Shown here: positions 54,720-62,926 of the stretch, piece after piece | How the letters are laid out: each line of letters begins with the position of its first letter | Position numbering within the stretch: position 1 is the first letter of the stretch | Program-made: the position numbers and the translations under genes | Notes under the pieces: generated by a model | Databases searched by the model: none | What the model saw: the letters and a program-made list of their open reading frames with translations, nothing else | What the model was told of the DNA's origin: nothing | Assembly (NCBI GenBank): GCA_903884655.1 | Contig: CAISFO010000029.1 | Coordinates: 50,529-114,528, forward strand | Direction of reading: 5' to 3' | Origin: an uncultured Holophagaceae bacterium | GTDB lineage: Bacteria; Acidobacteriota; Holophagae; Holophagales; Holophagaceae | DNA: 64,000 nucleotides

Positions 54720-54745
54720 GGAACGGCGCCGTGCGGCGCCGTTCC
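54720..54745. terminator. Terminator between the convergent REC-HATPase and trxA genes
   Basis: A perfect 11-bp stem: GGAACGGCGCC (54720-54730), loop GTGC, GGCGCCGTTCC (54735-54745). On the minus strand it is followed by TTTATT, so it mainly ends trxA transcripts. Confidence 0.75.
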
Positions 54746-54771
54746 CGTGAAGCCTGAGGCCTGAATCCTGC

Positions 54772-55092
54772 CTAGAACGCCCCTTCGACGAACGCCTTCA
54801 GCTGCGGCTTGGGCTGGCCTCCCACGAGCTTGTTCACGGGCTTGCCATCCTTGAAGACGATCAGCGTGGGAATGCTCATGATGCCGAACTGGCCGGCCAC
54901 CTGGGGGTTCTCGTCCACGTTCATCTTCACGAACTTGGCCTTGCCCTGCATCTCGGCGGCCAGCTCGTCGAGGACGGGGGCGATCATCTTGCAGGGGCCA
55001 CACCAGGGGGCCCAGAAATCCACCAGGGTGACGCCCTGGGCGATGGTCTGGGTGAATTCGGCGTCGGTGATGTGGGCCACGAGGTCGGACAT
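54772..55092 (-). CDS. trxA: Thioredoxin
   Basis: A 106-residue cytosolic dithiol reductase with active site WAPWCGPCKM (two Cys), cis-Pro in SIPTLIVFKDG, and the C-terminal helix (QPKPQLKAFVE). AAAGGAG precedes ATG 55092; an earlier in-frame ATG at 55167 lies in the neighbouring gene and has no ribosome site. It lies 32 bases after the cNMP-binding protein gene on the same strand. Confidence 0.95.
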   Translation of the reverse strand: MSDLVAHITDAEFTQTIAQGVTLVDFWAPWCGPCKMIAPVLDELAAEMQGKAKFVKMNVDENPQVAGQFGIMSIPTLIVFKDGKPVNKLVGGQPKPQLKAFVEGAF

Positions 55093-55124
55093 GGAGACTC
55101 CTTTCAAAGTCGGGGGATGGGCTA

Positions 55125-55619
55125 TCAGGGTAGGGGCAGGGGGCCGTCGGGACTGCCGCCCCCCCACTGGGCGATGGTGAAGATGCTCATGTAGCGTTCG
55201 TTGGTTTCCCGCAGGCGCTGGGCGAGCACCTCACAGAGAGCGTATAGGATTTTCAGGGCGATCTGGTGCTCGGCCTCGATCAGTGTGCGGAGCCCGGGAA
55301 GGGGGATGTAGAACAGGACGGAATCCTCATTGACGATGGCGTCCGCGGCCCGGGCGGAGTTGTCGATGAGGGCCATTTCCCCGAAGAAGGCCGGGGATTC
55401 CAGTACCGCCAGGGCCTCCTCTCCCGTCAGGCTGGACTTGGAGATGCGCACGGAGCCTTTCACCACCATGTACAGGCCATCCCCGGGGTCACCTTCGCGG
55501 AAGAGGACGTCTCCGGCAGAGTAGGAGCGGACGTCCCCGATGATGAGGATCTGGGCGCGCTCCATCTCGTTCAGGTTTCTGAACAAGGGAGACTGGGTCA
55601 GGAAGGTGGCGTCGATCAA
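55125..55619 (-). CDS. Cyclic-nucleotide-binding domain protein without DNA-binding domain
   Basis: A 164-residue protein consisting of one CRP-type domain: RSYSAGDVLFREGDPGDGLY, MVVKGSVRISKSS, FFGEMALIDNSARAADAIVN (phosphate-binding cassette), and the C helix (ALKILYALCEVLAQRLRETN). A C-terminal winged helix, as in CRP, is absent, so it is not a transcription factor; it may be a regulatory subunit for another protein. TTG 55619 is the start, overlapping the ribBA TGA (TTGA), so translation is coupled. Confidence 0.8.
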   Translation of the reverse strand: MIDATFLTQSPLFRNLNEMERAQILIIGDVRSYSAGDVLFREGDPGDGLYMVVKGSVRISKSSLTGEEALAVLESPAFFGEMALIDNSARAADAIVNEDSVLFYIPLPGLRTLIEAEHQIALKILYALCEVLAQRLRETNERYMSIFTIAQWGGGSPDGPLPLP

Positions 55620-56722
55620 CGGTGATCCGCAGAGGGTTCCAGGGGCACGTGGGCACAGAGGTCGAGGCCGAAGCCGCGCAGCCCAATGTACTTGGTTTCA
55701 TGCCGGCTGAGCAGGCGCATTTTCCCGACCCCCAGCTGCTGGAGAATCTGCGCGCCCACACCGAAATCCCGGTCACTCATGGTCTGGGGCTGGATATGGC
55801 CTTCGTCCGCTACCCCAGGCGTATGGGCGTGGCGGCGCAGGTAGACCAGGGCGCCCCGGCCTTCCTTGGCCAGGAAGCCCATGGCCTTCTGGAACAGGCC
55901 GGATTCGAAGCCATGCAGGTCGTCCGGAAGTGTCTCTACATGCACCCGGACCAGGGGCGGCTCGCCACCGGCGGTCAGATCGCCCAGCACGAAGGCCAGG
56001 TGGCTGCCGCCATCCAGCAGGCTCTCGAAGCGGTGGACCTTCAGGTTGCCCCAGATGCTGGCCATGGTCCGGACTTCCAGGGGCTTCACCAGGGGCTCTT
56101 GGCGCAGTCGGTAGGCGACCAGATCCGCCACGGTCACCAGGGGCAGGCCATGCTTCTGGCAGAAGGGCACCAGATCGGGCACCCGGGCCATGGTGCCGTC
56201 GTCCTTCATGATTTCGCAGATGACGCCGCTGGGGTGCAGGCCCGCCAGGCGGGCCAGGTCCACGCTGGCCTCGGTCTGGCCCGTGCGGGTGAGCACTCCG
56301 CCGGGGCGGGCCCGCAGGGGGAAGACATGGCCGGGCTTCACAAAGTGCTGGGGCTTGGCGTCCGGGGCGATGAGGGCCTGGATGGTGCGGGACCGGTCCT
56401 GGGCGCTGATGCCGGTGGTGGTGCCCTCCCGGGCCTCCACGGAGACGCAGAAGGCCGTCTCGAAAGGGCTGGTGTTGTCCCGCACCATGAGCGGGATCTG
56501 CAGTCGGTCCAGCGCCGGGCCTTCCAGGGCGGCGCAGATGAGCCCCCGGCCATGGGTGGCCATGAAGGCGATGGCCTCGGGGCTGACGTGCTCAGCGGCC
56601 AGGGTGAGATCGCCCTCGTTCTCCCGGTCCTCGTCGTCCACCACCACCACCATCCGCCCCTGGCGGATCGTGTCGATGGCTTCCTCGATGGAAGCGAACG
56701 GGGAGTCGGGGCGGGCGCTCAT
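55616..56722 (-). CDS. ribB: RibBA: 3,4-dihydroxy-2-butanone-4-phosphate synthase with a degraded GTP cyclohydrolase II half
   Basis: A 368-residue protein. The N-terminal half (1-205) is an intact DHBP synthase that makes the four-carbon precursor of riboflavin: VVVVDDEDRENEGDL, RDNTSPFETAF, HVFPLRARPGGVLTRTGQTE and VICEIMKDDGTMARVPDL. The C-terminal half (about 215-368) has the GTP cyclohydrolase II fold (FGVGAQILQQLGVGKMRLL) but lacks the three zinc cysteines: the C-x2-GD...R-C-D-C region reads VETLPDDLHGFESG, and the R-Q-E-G-R-G-I-G-L block reads LRRHAHTPG. It therefore probably has only DHBP synthase activity, and GTP cyclohydrolase II must be encoded elsewhere. Confidence 0.88.
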   Translation of the reverse strand: MSARPDSPFASIEEAIDTIRQGRMVVVVDDEDRENEGDLTLAAEHVSPEAIAFMATHGRGLICAALEGPALDRLQIPLMVRDNTSPFETAFCVSVEAREGTTTGISAQDRSRTIQALIAPDAKPQHFVKPGHVFPLRARPGGVLTRTGQTEASVDLARLAGLHPSGVICEIMKDDGTMARVPDLVPFCQKHGLPLVTVADLVAYRLRQEPLVKPLEVRTMASIWGNLKVHRFESLLDGGSHLAFVLGDLTAGGEPPLVRVHVETLPDDLHGFESGLFQKAMGFLAKEGRGALVYLRRHAHTPGVADEGHIQPQTMSDRDFGVGAQILQQLGVGKMRLLSRHETKYIGLRGFGLDLCAHVPLEPSADHR

Positions 56723-56835
56723 AGGACATCAAGCATCGCTCAGGACACCTTCCGGGGGAAGGGCGCACTCGGCGGATCCTGCTCACTCCATGGTATGGTT
56801 GGGCATCCGGTCTACCTTCCCGAGAGGAACAGCCC

Positions 56836-57909
56836 ATGTCTCAGGGTGTGATTCAAGGCTCCATGCGCGAGGCGCCGCTGCCCGATATCATCCAGCTCGT
56901 GAGCCAGGGCGGAAAATCCGGATGTTTTCACGTGCAGCAGGAGGCCGCCAAGGCGCGGATCTACCTGAAGGACGGCAGGATCATCCATGCCGTGACCCAG
57001 AGTGGGGAGGGTTTCGAGGCGCTCATGGAAGTGGCCCTGTGGCTGGAGGGCACCTACCGGTTCGAAGAGATCCTGCCCGATGTGCCGGCGACCATCACCA
57101 AGCCCAATGCCTCCATCCTGATGGAACTCGGGCGCCGGATGGACGAATGGCGGGTCATCAGCCAGAAAGTGCCATCCGTGAACCTCTACCCCGCCTCCAC
57201 CCTGCTGCCTGGCGAAACGGTGCAGGGTGTGAATCCCCGGGAAAGCCGGGTGCTCGGCATGGCCACCGGCTACTACACGGTGTCCGAACTGGCTGAACTG
57301 ATGCAGAAACCGGTGCTCAGCATCGCCAAGGATCTCTACGGCCTGGTCATGGCCGGGCATGTGGTGCTGAAGGGCCTCCGGTCGGGCAAGCCGCCCGTGT
57401 CCGAGGTTCCTGCCAAGGAACTGGTGCCGGTGTCCACCCTGCTCGGCACCTCTGGTGTGGCGGCGGGTCCGGTGAGACCGGCCTCCCAGGAGGAGGAAAC
57501 CGCCATCGTCCGCATCCAGCCGCCTCCTCCGGCGCCCCGGACCCACGGATTCCCGGAGAAGGAAGACCCGCTTCCCGAGACCGTGGGAGGCGGGGTGGCC
57601 AGTGGTGATCTGCCGGTGGCTCCCCCCAAGCCCGCCCCGGTCGTGGTGGATCCGCAGCGCATGGTCAAGCTGATGAATTTCACCCAGCGCATCGCCCAGG
57701 CCGCCAAGCTGGTGCTGCCCGAGCAGCACCATGAATCGGTCAACCGCCTCCAGGCCAAGGCCACCCAGCAGCTCATCTCGGGCGAAGGCCCCGAGGCCGT
57801 GAAGGGGCTCGCGCTGGCCATCAGCCGCAACGCCGTGGAGGCAGGCTGTGATGCGGACATGGTCCGCACCCTGAACACGCAGCTGAAGGCCCTCTTCAGC
57901 TCTAAATAG
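56836..57909 (+). CDS. DUF4388 domain protein
   Basis: A 357-residue cytosolic protein. Residues 1-95 form the DUF4388 (PATAN-like) domain: EAPLPDIIQLVSQGGKSGCF, ARIYLKDGRIIHAVTQSGEG and LWLEGTYRFEEI. DUF4388 often carries receiver- or kinase-linked partners in gliding or motility signalling. A winged-helix-like part follows (about 125-185), then a long Pro-rich linker and a C-terminal helical segment (about 270-357). Related proteins regulate motility or development in Deltaproteobacteria and Acidobacteria; the role here is unknown. GAGG lies upstream of the ATG. A lipoprotein and an FtsX gene follow in the same direction. Confidence 0.75.
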   Translation: MSQGVIQGSMREAPLPDIIQLVSQGGKSGCFHVQQEAAKARIYLKDGRIIHAVTQSGEGFEALMEVALWLEGTYRFEEILPDVPATITKPNASILMELGRRMDEWRVISQKVPSVNLYPASTLLPGETVQGVNPRESRVLGMATGYYTVSELAELMQKPVLSIAKDLYGLVMAGHVVLKGLRSGKPPVSEVPAKELVPVSTLLGTSGVAAGPVRPASQEEETAIVRIQPPPPAPRTHGFPEKEDPLPETVGGGVASGDLPVAPPKPAPVVVDPQRMVKLMNFTQRIAQAAKLVLPEQHHESVNRLQAKATQQLISGEGPEAVKGLALAISRNAVEAGCDADMVRTLNTQLKALFSSK

Positions 57910-57917
57910 GCGCCCCG

Positions 57918-59000
57918 ATGATCCCTCGCTTCCTGCTTGGCCTGGTGGCCTCCATCCTGCTGCTCGCCACGGGATGCAAGGACCCAGGGACCGGAAGCAC
58001 CTCCGGCGCGGCCCTTTACACCTACGACAGCAGCACCTCCGCTGTGTTCGTCTGGTCCGACTTGAACGCCCTCTACAGCGGCACGGCCACCACTGTGGCT
58101 CCTACCAAGCAGATCACCTCCAGCCTCTTCACCAGCAAGATCCCCAGCCTCGCCTGGGGCGGACTCTGCCTGGACAGCCAGAAAGGGTATCTCTACCTGG
58201 TGTCGGACACCGGGAACATCGTCCGGGTGGCCAACTTCCGCTCCCAGAGTGGCGTGGCCAACTCCCTCGATGTGGTCTCCTTCAGCCTTTCGAACACAGG
58301 CCGGCTGTCGGGCTCGACCTTCGGGCAGGCCAGCGTGGATCCTCAGACCAACACCCTCTACATCACCGAGAACAGCAGCAGCGGTACGCAGATCTGGGTC
58401 GTCACCAATGCGAGCAGCCAGTTCCAGGACGCCTCCATCGGCCTGCAGGCCCTGCAGGTGAGCGGCGACAGCGGCGGCACCGGAGTCGCCTCGGCCTCGG
58501 GATCGGTCTACGCCTTTCTGCTGAACGGCAGCGATGTGGGCAGCGTGGTGACCTACTCGGGACCCCGGCTCCGCAAGGGGACTTCCTCGGGGTTCACGTC
58601 AGCCAACACCCTCATTGGCAGTTCCACCTTGATTGGCGAGTACGGCTCGCTCGCCCTGGATTATGGGAACGGCTACTTGTTCGTGGCCCGGCACAACGCG
58701 GATTCCAGTGGAGGTACCGCCGCCCCCATCCAGGCCTTCACCACGGGAATGTTTGGACAGGGGTACGACCAGATGCCTGTCCTGACGCTCGGCAATGGCA
58801 CCTTGCAGTCGAACCTGCGGGTCATCGCCCACGCGGGCACCAAGAACTGGCTGGTGGGCCTGGGGGGCAATGGCGCCACGGCCTACGGCAGCATCTGGAT
58901 CTGGCAGACGCCTCTGGGTGGGTCCGCGGCCATCACCATCACCGCTTCACCCACTTCCTCCTTGTTCAAGGGGCTGGCCGTGGATGGAAACGCGTCGTGA
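57918..59000 (+). CDS. Lipoprotein with beta-propeller-like repeats
   Basis: A 360-residue protein with a lipoprotein signal (MIPRFLLGLVASILLLATGC, Cys at residue 20). The mature part is beta-rich with Gly/Ser/Thr and repeated text typical of propeller blades (GGLCLDSQKGYLYLVSDTGN, SVDPQTNTLYITENSSSGTQ, LDYGNGYLFVARHNADSSGG). No family assigned. It begins eight bases after the DUF4388 gene and its TGA overlaps the ftsX GTG (GTGA), so it is translationally coupled to FtsX, which suggests an envelope partnership. Confidence 0.65.
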   Translation: MIPRFLLGLVASILLLATGCKDPGTGSTSGAALYTYDSSTSAVFVWSDLNALYSGTATTVAPTKQITSSLFTSKIPSLAWGGLCLDSQKGYLYLVSDTGNIVRVANFRSQSGVANSLDVVSFSLSNTGRLSGSTFGQASVDPQTNTLYITENSSSGTQIWVVTNASSQFQDASIGLQALQVSGDSGGTGVASASGSVYAFLLNGSDVGSVVTYSGPRLRKGTSSGFTSANTLIGSSTLIGEYGSLALDYGNGYLFVARHNADSSGGTAAPIQAFTTGMFGQGYDQMPVLTLGNGTLQSNLRVIAHAGTKNWLVGLGGNGATAYGSIWIWQTPLGGSAAITITASPTSSLFKGLAVDGNAS

Positions 59001-59926
59001 CCAGCCTGCGCCTGGTGGGACTCCTGCTCCGGGATGTGCTGCGGGACCTCTTCCGGCACCGGGGACAGTACGTCCTGGCGGTGCTCACCCTGGCCTCAGG
59101 CCTCCTGTTGGCGGGGGGAGGGCTTCTGCTGGTGGAAAGCCTGGACCGCTTCGTGGGGCGCCTGGAAGGCATGTCCAAGGTCGTCGCCTATGCGGCCGAG
59201 GGCCGCTCCCTGGATGAGACCGCGGCCCGGCTGAAACGCGATCCACGCTTCCGCGAAGTGCGCCGCCTGTCGTCCGAGGAAAACCGGAGAAGCTTTCTTT
59301 CCGCCACCCGCGAGGCCGGACTGTTGCTCGAAAGCGCGGGCCAGGACGCCCTGCCCGAGAGCCTGGAGCTCACCCTCCGCCAGGACCTGGCATCCGGAGG
59401 CAGAGCCGTGGAAGTGGGGGCGAGCCTGAAGGGGATGCCTGGCGTGGGCGATGTCCTCGTGGACCAGGAACGTCTGGAGAACCTTCAGCGCGTGGCCCGC
59501 ATGCTGAGGTCGGCCCTGGCCTCCCTGGGTGTGGTGCTGATGCTGGCGGCGGGCTTTGCGACGGGGAATGTCATCCGCATGAGCCTGCTGGCCCGGGAAG
59601 AGGAGATCACCATCATGCGCCTGGTGGGAGCTTCGGAAGGGTTCATCCGCACACCACTGCTGCTGGAGGGGGCCTTCCTGGGCCTGGGCGGCAGCCTGCT
59701 GGCCCTGGTCGGGCTCTTCGGCCTCTGGCTGCCGGTGTCCCGGGGTGTCGGCGGCCTTTCGCCCATGCTGGTGGAACTGGCCCGGCTGGGTTTCTTCTCC
59801 TGGGGCAGCATGGTCCTGTTGGCCACCCTGGGCGCGACCACCGGGGCGCTGGGCGCCCTCTGGGCCTTCTGGGCCACCCGCAAGGCCCAGCGCGAGGAAG
59901 AGGCGATGATGGAAGGGGTGGGCTGA
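58997..59926 (+). CDS. ftsX: FtsX-family permease-like cell-division protein, without FtsE neighbour
   Basis: A 309-residue inner-membrane protein with the FtsX layout: short cytosolic N-terminus (LRLVGLLLRDVLRDLFRHRG), helix 1, a periplasmic domain (about 60-180, with LDETAARLKRDPRFREVRRL), and three C-terminal helices with IRMSLLAREEEITIMRLVGA, the conserved FtsX/MacB loop. FtsX with the FtsE ATPase activates peptidoglycan hydrolases in division. No ftsE gene lies within the window. GTG 58997 overlaps the lipoprotein stop. Convergent barrel gene follows after 4 bases. Confidence 0.85.
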   Translation: MTSLRLVGLLLRDVLRDLFRHRGQYVLAVLTLASGLLLAGGGLLLVESLDRFVGRLEGMSKVVAYAAEGRSLDETAARLKRDPRFREVRRLSSEENRRSFLSATREAGLLLESAGQDALPESLELTLRQDLASGGRAVEVGASLKGMPGVGDVLVDQERLENLQRVARMLRSALASLGVVLMLAAGFATGNVIRMSLLAREEEITIMRLVGASEGFIRTPLLLEGAFLGLGGSLLALVGLFGLWLPVSRGVGGLSPMLVELARLGFFSWGSMVLLATLGATTGALGALWAFWATRKAQREEEAMMEGVG

Positions 59927-59930
59927 GCCC

Positions 59931-60539
59931 TCAATAGGAGAGCACCAGCACCAGCTCCAGCGTGTTGTAGCTGAGGTTCCGGTAGCTGGCGAAGACCGAT
60001 CTCCCTTCGGCGCTGAGGTGGCGATTGAAGGTGTACCCCACGCCCAGGGCAAGCGCGGGCTCGTTCTTGGTGGTGGTGTCGTCCACGGTGTAGGTCCGGG
60101 TCCCGTTCAGCGAGTCCTGGGTAGAGTAGGTGCCGAAACTGTGCACCCGCCACAACTTCACGTAACCCCCGGCCGACAGGTAGAAACTGCCAGCCGGGCC
60201 GCTGGGGCGGTACAGGCAGTCGGCACCGTAGGACCAGGCGCTCCACCGGGCTTCTTCCGCGCCCCGGTCCGAGTAGCGGGTCGACTTGTAGGTGTATTGG
60301 TTGCTCAAGGTCGGGAAAGCCTGGAAGGCCACTGAGGGACGCAGGGCCAGGGTTCGGGTGAGGGGAATGGTGAGCGACAGGGCGGCTCCCAGGCCAGTCT
60401 TGGAGCCCATCTCTTCGCGAAAATCGCCATTGGCCTGCGCCAGGCTGAGCTGCAGGGCCGGTACCATGGGCGATTCGGCGCGGGCGACGGCGCAAAGCAG
60501 AGCGAGACCGAGGAGCTTGGGATGCGCAGTGGGCGTCAT
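59931..60539 (-). CDS. Outer-membrane beta-barrel protein, 202 residues
   Basis: A signal peptide (MTPTAHPKLLGLALLCAVAR, cleavage near ARAES) is followed by alternating strands with aromatic girdle residues (LSLTIPLTRTLALRPSVAFQ, GSFYLSAGGYVKLWRVHSFG, YNTLELVLVLSY). The C-terminal Tyr and eight to ten strand-like segments suggest a small OmpA/OmpX-type barrel. It is convergent with ftsX. No specific function can be named. Confidence 0.7.
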   Translation of the reverse strand: MTPTAHPKLLGLALLCAVARAESPMVPALQLSLAQANGDFREEMGSKTGLGAALSLTIPLTRTLALRPSVAFQAFPTLSNQYTYKSTRYSDRGAEEARWSAWSYGADCLYRPSGPAGSFYLSAGGYVKLWRVHSFGTYSTQDSLNGTRTYTVDDTTTKNEPALALGVGYTFNRHLSAEGRSVFASYRNLSYNTLELVLVLSY

Positions 60540-60559
60540 GGAAGGATCCTGGGTCGGGG

Positions 60560-61189
60560 CTAGAGCGTAAACAGGGGCATCACCGCCTGGATGACCACGG
60601 GCTTGCCGCTCGTGTTCTTCAGATACTGGGCGATGGTCTCGACATTGGCGACGATCTGAGGAATCGGGATGCCCTGATGGAGATCATTATTGCCGATCAT
60701 CAGGAAATAGCAGTCGATGTCGGGTTGGAGAAGGGTGTCCAGGCGCTTGATGACATCGGCGGACGTTTCGCCGTCCACTCCCATGTCGTAGGCCTTGATG
60801 CCGAGGAGGTCACTCCAGGTGGCTGGAGTGGTGCCGTTGTTCACCATCACCACGTAGGTGCGGTGGGTGATGGAATCGCCCACCATCCCGGCGCAGGTGA
60901 CGCCATTGGCCTTGATGTAGGGCACCAGGCGGGCATCGGCCCAGCGCAGATAGCCCAGCTCGGAGAGGTGCTCGCCGTCCGGCATGTAGAAGAAGACCAG
61001 GGGTTCTCCCGTCTTCGTGACCAGGATGGAGTAGGTGTCCAGATAGGTCAGCTGCAGCTGCTGGGCCTTGGTGGCCAGGGCCATGTTCAGCGCCCGGATC
61101 TCGATGTTGCTGGTTTCTCCCACCGGGCCAGCGCCACAGCCAAGGAGAAGGAGGGCGCCGAGCGGCCACATCAGGGATTTGAGCTTCAA
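60560..61189 (-). CDS. Lipoprotein SGNH/GDSL hydrolase with circularly permuted catalytic blocks
   Basis: A 209-residue lipoprotein: MKLKSLMWPLGALLLLGC (Cys18) is the signal, and TTG 61189 is chosen because GGAGG precedes it and the signal begins there. SGNH hydrolases normally have block I (GDS) near the N-terminus and block V (D-x-x-H) near the C-terminus. Here block V comes first, in MPDGEHLSELGYLRWADARL (Asp71, His74). Then block I VGDSITHRT (Ser106), block II DMGVDGE (Gly137) and block III IGNNDL (Asn168), and the chain ends right after the strand VVIQAVMPLF. All four catalytic elements are present, so it may be an active esterase/acylhydrolase. There is no sign of a frameshift. Confidence 0.8.
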   Translation of the reverse strand: MKLKSLMWPLGALLLLGCGAGPVGETSNIEIRALNMALATKAQQLQLTYLDTYSILVTKTGEPLVFFYMPDGEHLSELGYLRWADARLVPYIKANGVTCAGMVGDSITHRTYVVMVNNGTTPATWSDLLGIKAYDMGVDGETSADVIKRLDTLLQPDIDCYFLMIGNNDLHQGIPIPQIVANVETIAQYLKNTSGKPVVIQAVMPLFTL

Positions 61190-61389
61190 CCTGCCTCCGG
61201 GGCGATGATGACGAGGCGCGCCGGTGGGTGCTCGGCACAGGGGGGCTACAGGGCCTTCGCTGATTGGAACCATGATACTGGCAAGAGGTTGAACCGGCCT
61301 GGTTTCGTGAGTGTCTGTGGCTGCCGCAATTAGCGGGGCCGTAGCGCAAGGTTGATTGTTACAATATTTCCTTTGGATTGGAGTGGCCG

Positions 61390-62313
61390 TTGGTCCCCTC
61401 GTACTGGAAGGCCGCGAAGAAGGCGTGGTCGTGGAGCCTGCACGTGTACCCCGTGGGTGCCAACGGTCGGCGCAAGTACAAGCACCACCTGCGCTGGGCC
61501 ACGGCGGCGGCAATCCGGCCCCAGCTTGCCCTCGGCTGGTTCGCGTTCCATGAAGAGCAGGCCATGCGGGGCTTTGCCGTGGCCAATCCCCGACTCATCT
61601 TCCGGGCCCTGACCCGCTACATGTCCGTGCGCTGGAGCCTGGCCCGCCGGATCAAGGTCATCCAGGACACCTACCGGTTCATCGTGTCCCGAAGCGACTT
61701 CCTGGCCGAAGCCCTGCGGTGCCCGGGCGGCCTGACCCTGGCGGCCTTCGACCTGGACCGGGGGCAACGGGGGCGGATCCGGATCGGCAGTGACCCCCAG
61801 TTTCGCAAGGAAGGCGAGATCGCCCTGTTCCTGGAACTGGAAGGCGTGGCGGGCTCAGTCTCCGGCTTGGCATTCTCCTGCGAACAGGAGCAGGAATGGG
61901 TGGCCCTGGTGGGAGGTTTCCAGGGGCGCAAGGGTGGGGACGAGGAAACCATCAAGCTGGCGACCAAGGCCATGCACGGCCTGCGGCCCAAGAACCTCCT
62001 CGTGCTGGTGCTGCAGGAGCTGGCCCAGACCTTGGGGATCGGGGCGCTGCGGGGAGTCGGCAACGAGGTGCAGGTCTACCGGTCGCGGCTCAACCATCCC
62101 CTGATCCCCAAGCGGAACATCCGCTTTGATTTCGACGCCCACTGGACTGAAATCGGTGCCGTGAAACGGGAGGACGGCTGGTTCGAGCTGCCCCAGACGA
62201 CGCCACGCCGAGAGCCGCAGGAGATCAAACCCAACAAGCGCTCGCTCTATGCCAAGCGCTACCGGCTGTTGGATGACCTGCTGGGCCAGGTCCGCGAGCG
62301 ACTGCTCAGCTGA
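61390..62313 (+). CDS. VirK/YbjX family protein (DUF535)
   Basis: A 307-residue cytosolic protein of the VirK/YbjX family, which in enterobacteria supports outer-membrane integrity and resistance to antimicrobial peptides. Recognisable blocks are HHLRWATAAAIRPQLALGWF, TYRFIVSRSDFLAEALRCPG, ELAQTLGIGALRGVGNEVQV and FDFDAHWTEIGAVKREDGWF. TTG 61390 has GGAG six bases upstream; TTG 61378 is an alternative. A -10-like TACAAT is at 61360-61365. It is convergent with ubiX. Confidence 0.78.
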   Translation: MVPSYWKAAKKAWSWSLHVYPVGANGRRKYKHHLRWATAAAIRPQLALGWFAFHEEQAMRGFAVANPRLIFRALTRYMSVRWSLARRIKVIQDTYRFIVSRSDFLAEALRCPGGLTLAAFDLDRGQRGRIRIGSDPQFRKEGEIALFLELEGVAGSVSGLAFSCEQEQEWVALVGGFQGRKGGDEETIKLATKAMHGLRPKNLLVLVLQELAQTLGIGALRGVGNEVQVYRSRLNHPLIPKRNIRFDFDAHWTEIGAVKREDGWFELPQTTPRREPQEIKPNKRSLYAKRYRLLDDLLGQVRERLLS

Positions 62314-62354
62314 GACGGCCTGTCGTCTGGAACCGCTCCTGCGGCCGGGTGGCC

Positions 62355-62924
62355 TCAGCCCTTCCAGCGCCTCGCGTCATCCTCGCGGAGCCCCAGCTGG
62401 TCCAGCACCCGCGTGGCGAAGGTCTCGAACAGATCGTCCAGCTGCAGCTGACCACTATAGAAACCGGGCATGATGGGCATCACCACGGCCCCTGCGTCGT
62501 GAACCCGCAGCATGTTCTCGAGATGGATGCGGTTCAGGGGGGTCTCGCGCAGGCAGAGCACGAGCGGGCGACGCTCCTTGAGGCAGACATCCGCCGCGCG
62601 GCTCACCAGGGACTCGCTCACGCCCGAGGCGATGCGGCCCAGGGCCCCGGCGCTGCAGGGCACGAGAACCATGCCATCGTGGCGGTACGAGCCCGAGGAG
62701 ATATCCGCGCCCAGGTCCCGTTCGTCCCGCAGGCCCACTTTCGAAAGGGCCGCCAGATCCTTTGGCGAAAGTCCGGTCTCGTCGTGCAGGCAGCGCTTCC
62801 CGGTGGGTGAGAGCAGCAGGGCGATGTGCTCCACCGAGGGATTGACCGAAAGCCGCTTCAGTACGGCCACACCGAAGGCCGAGCCCGAGGCGCCGGTGAT
62901 GGCGAGGGTGAAGCGGAGGCCCAT
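62355..62924 (-). CDS. ubiX: Flavin prenyltransferase UbiX
   Basis: A 189-residue cytosolic enzyme that attaches dimethylallyl phosphate to FMN to make prenylated FMN for UbiD-type decarboxylases. Blocks: ITGASGSAFGVAVLKRL (FMN/phosphate loop), SGSYRHDGMVLVPCSAGALG, LVLCLRETPLNRIHLENMLR and the C-terminal region GQLQLDDLFETFATRVLDQLG. It starts two bases after the murC stop, so the two share a transcript. No ubiD gene is in the window. Confidence 0.93.
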   Translation of the reverse strand: MGLRFTLAITGASGSAFGVAVLKRLSVNPSVEHIALLLSPTGKRCLHDETGLSPKDLAALSKVGLRDERDLGADISSGSYRHDGMVLVPCSAGALGRIASGVSESLVSRAADVCLKERRPLVLCLRETPLNRIHLENMLRVHDAGAVVMPIMPGFYSGQLQLDDLFETFATRVLDQLGLREDDARRWKG

Positions 62925-62926
62925 GG

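Noticed and set aside
60560..61513. A frameshift or fusion explaining the odd block order of the SGNH gene
   Set aside because: The frame is open without shift from the signal peptide to the stop; no GDS-containing N-half lies upstream and no block V lies downstream.
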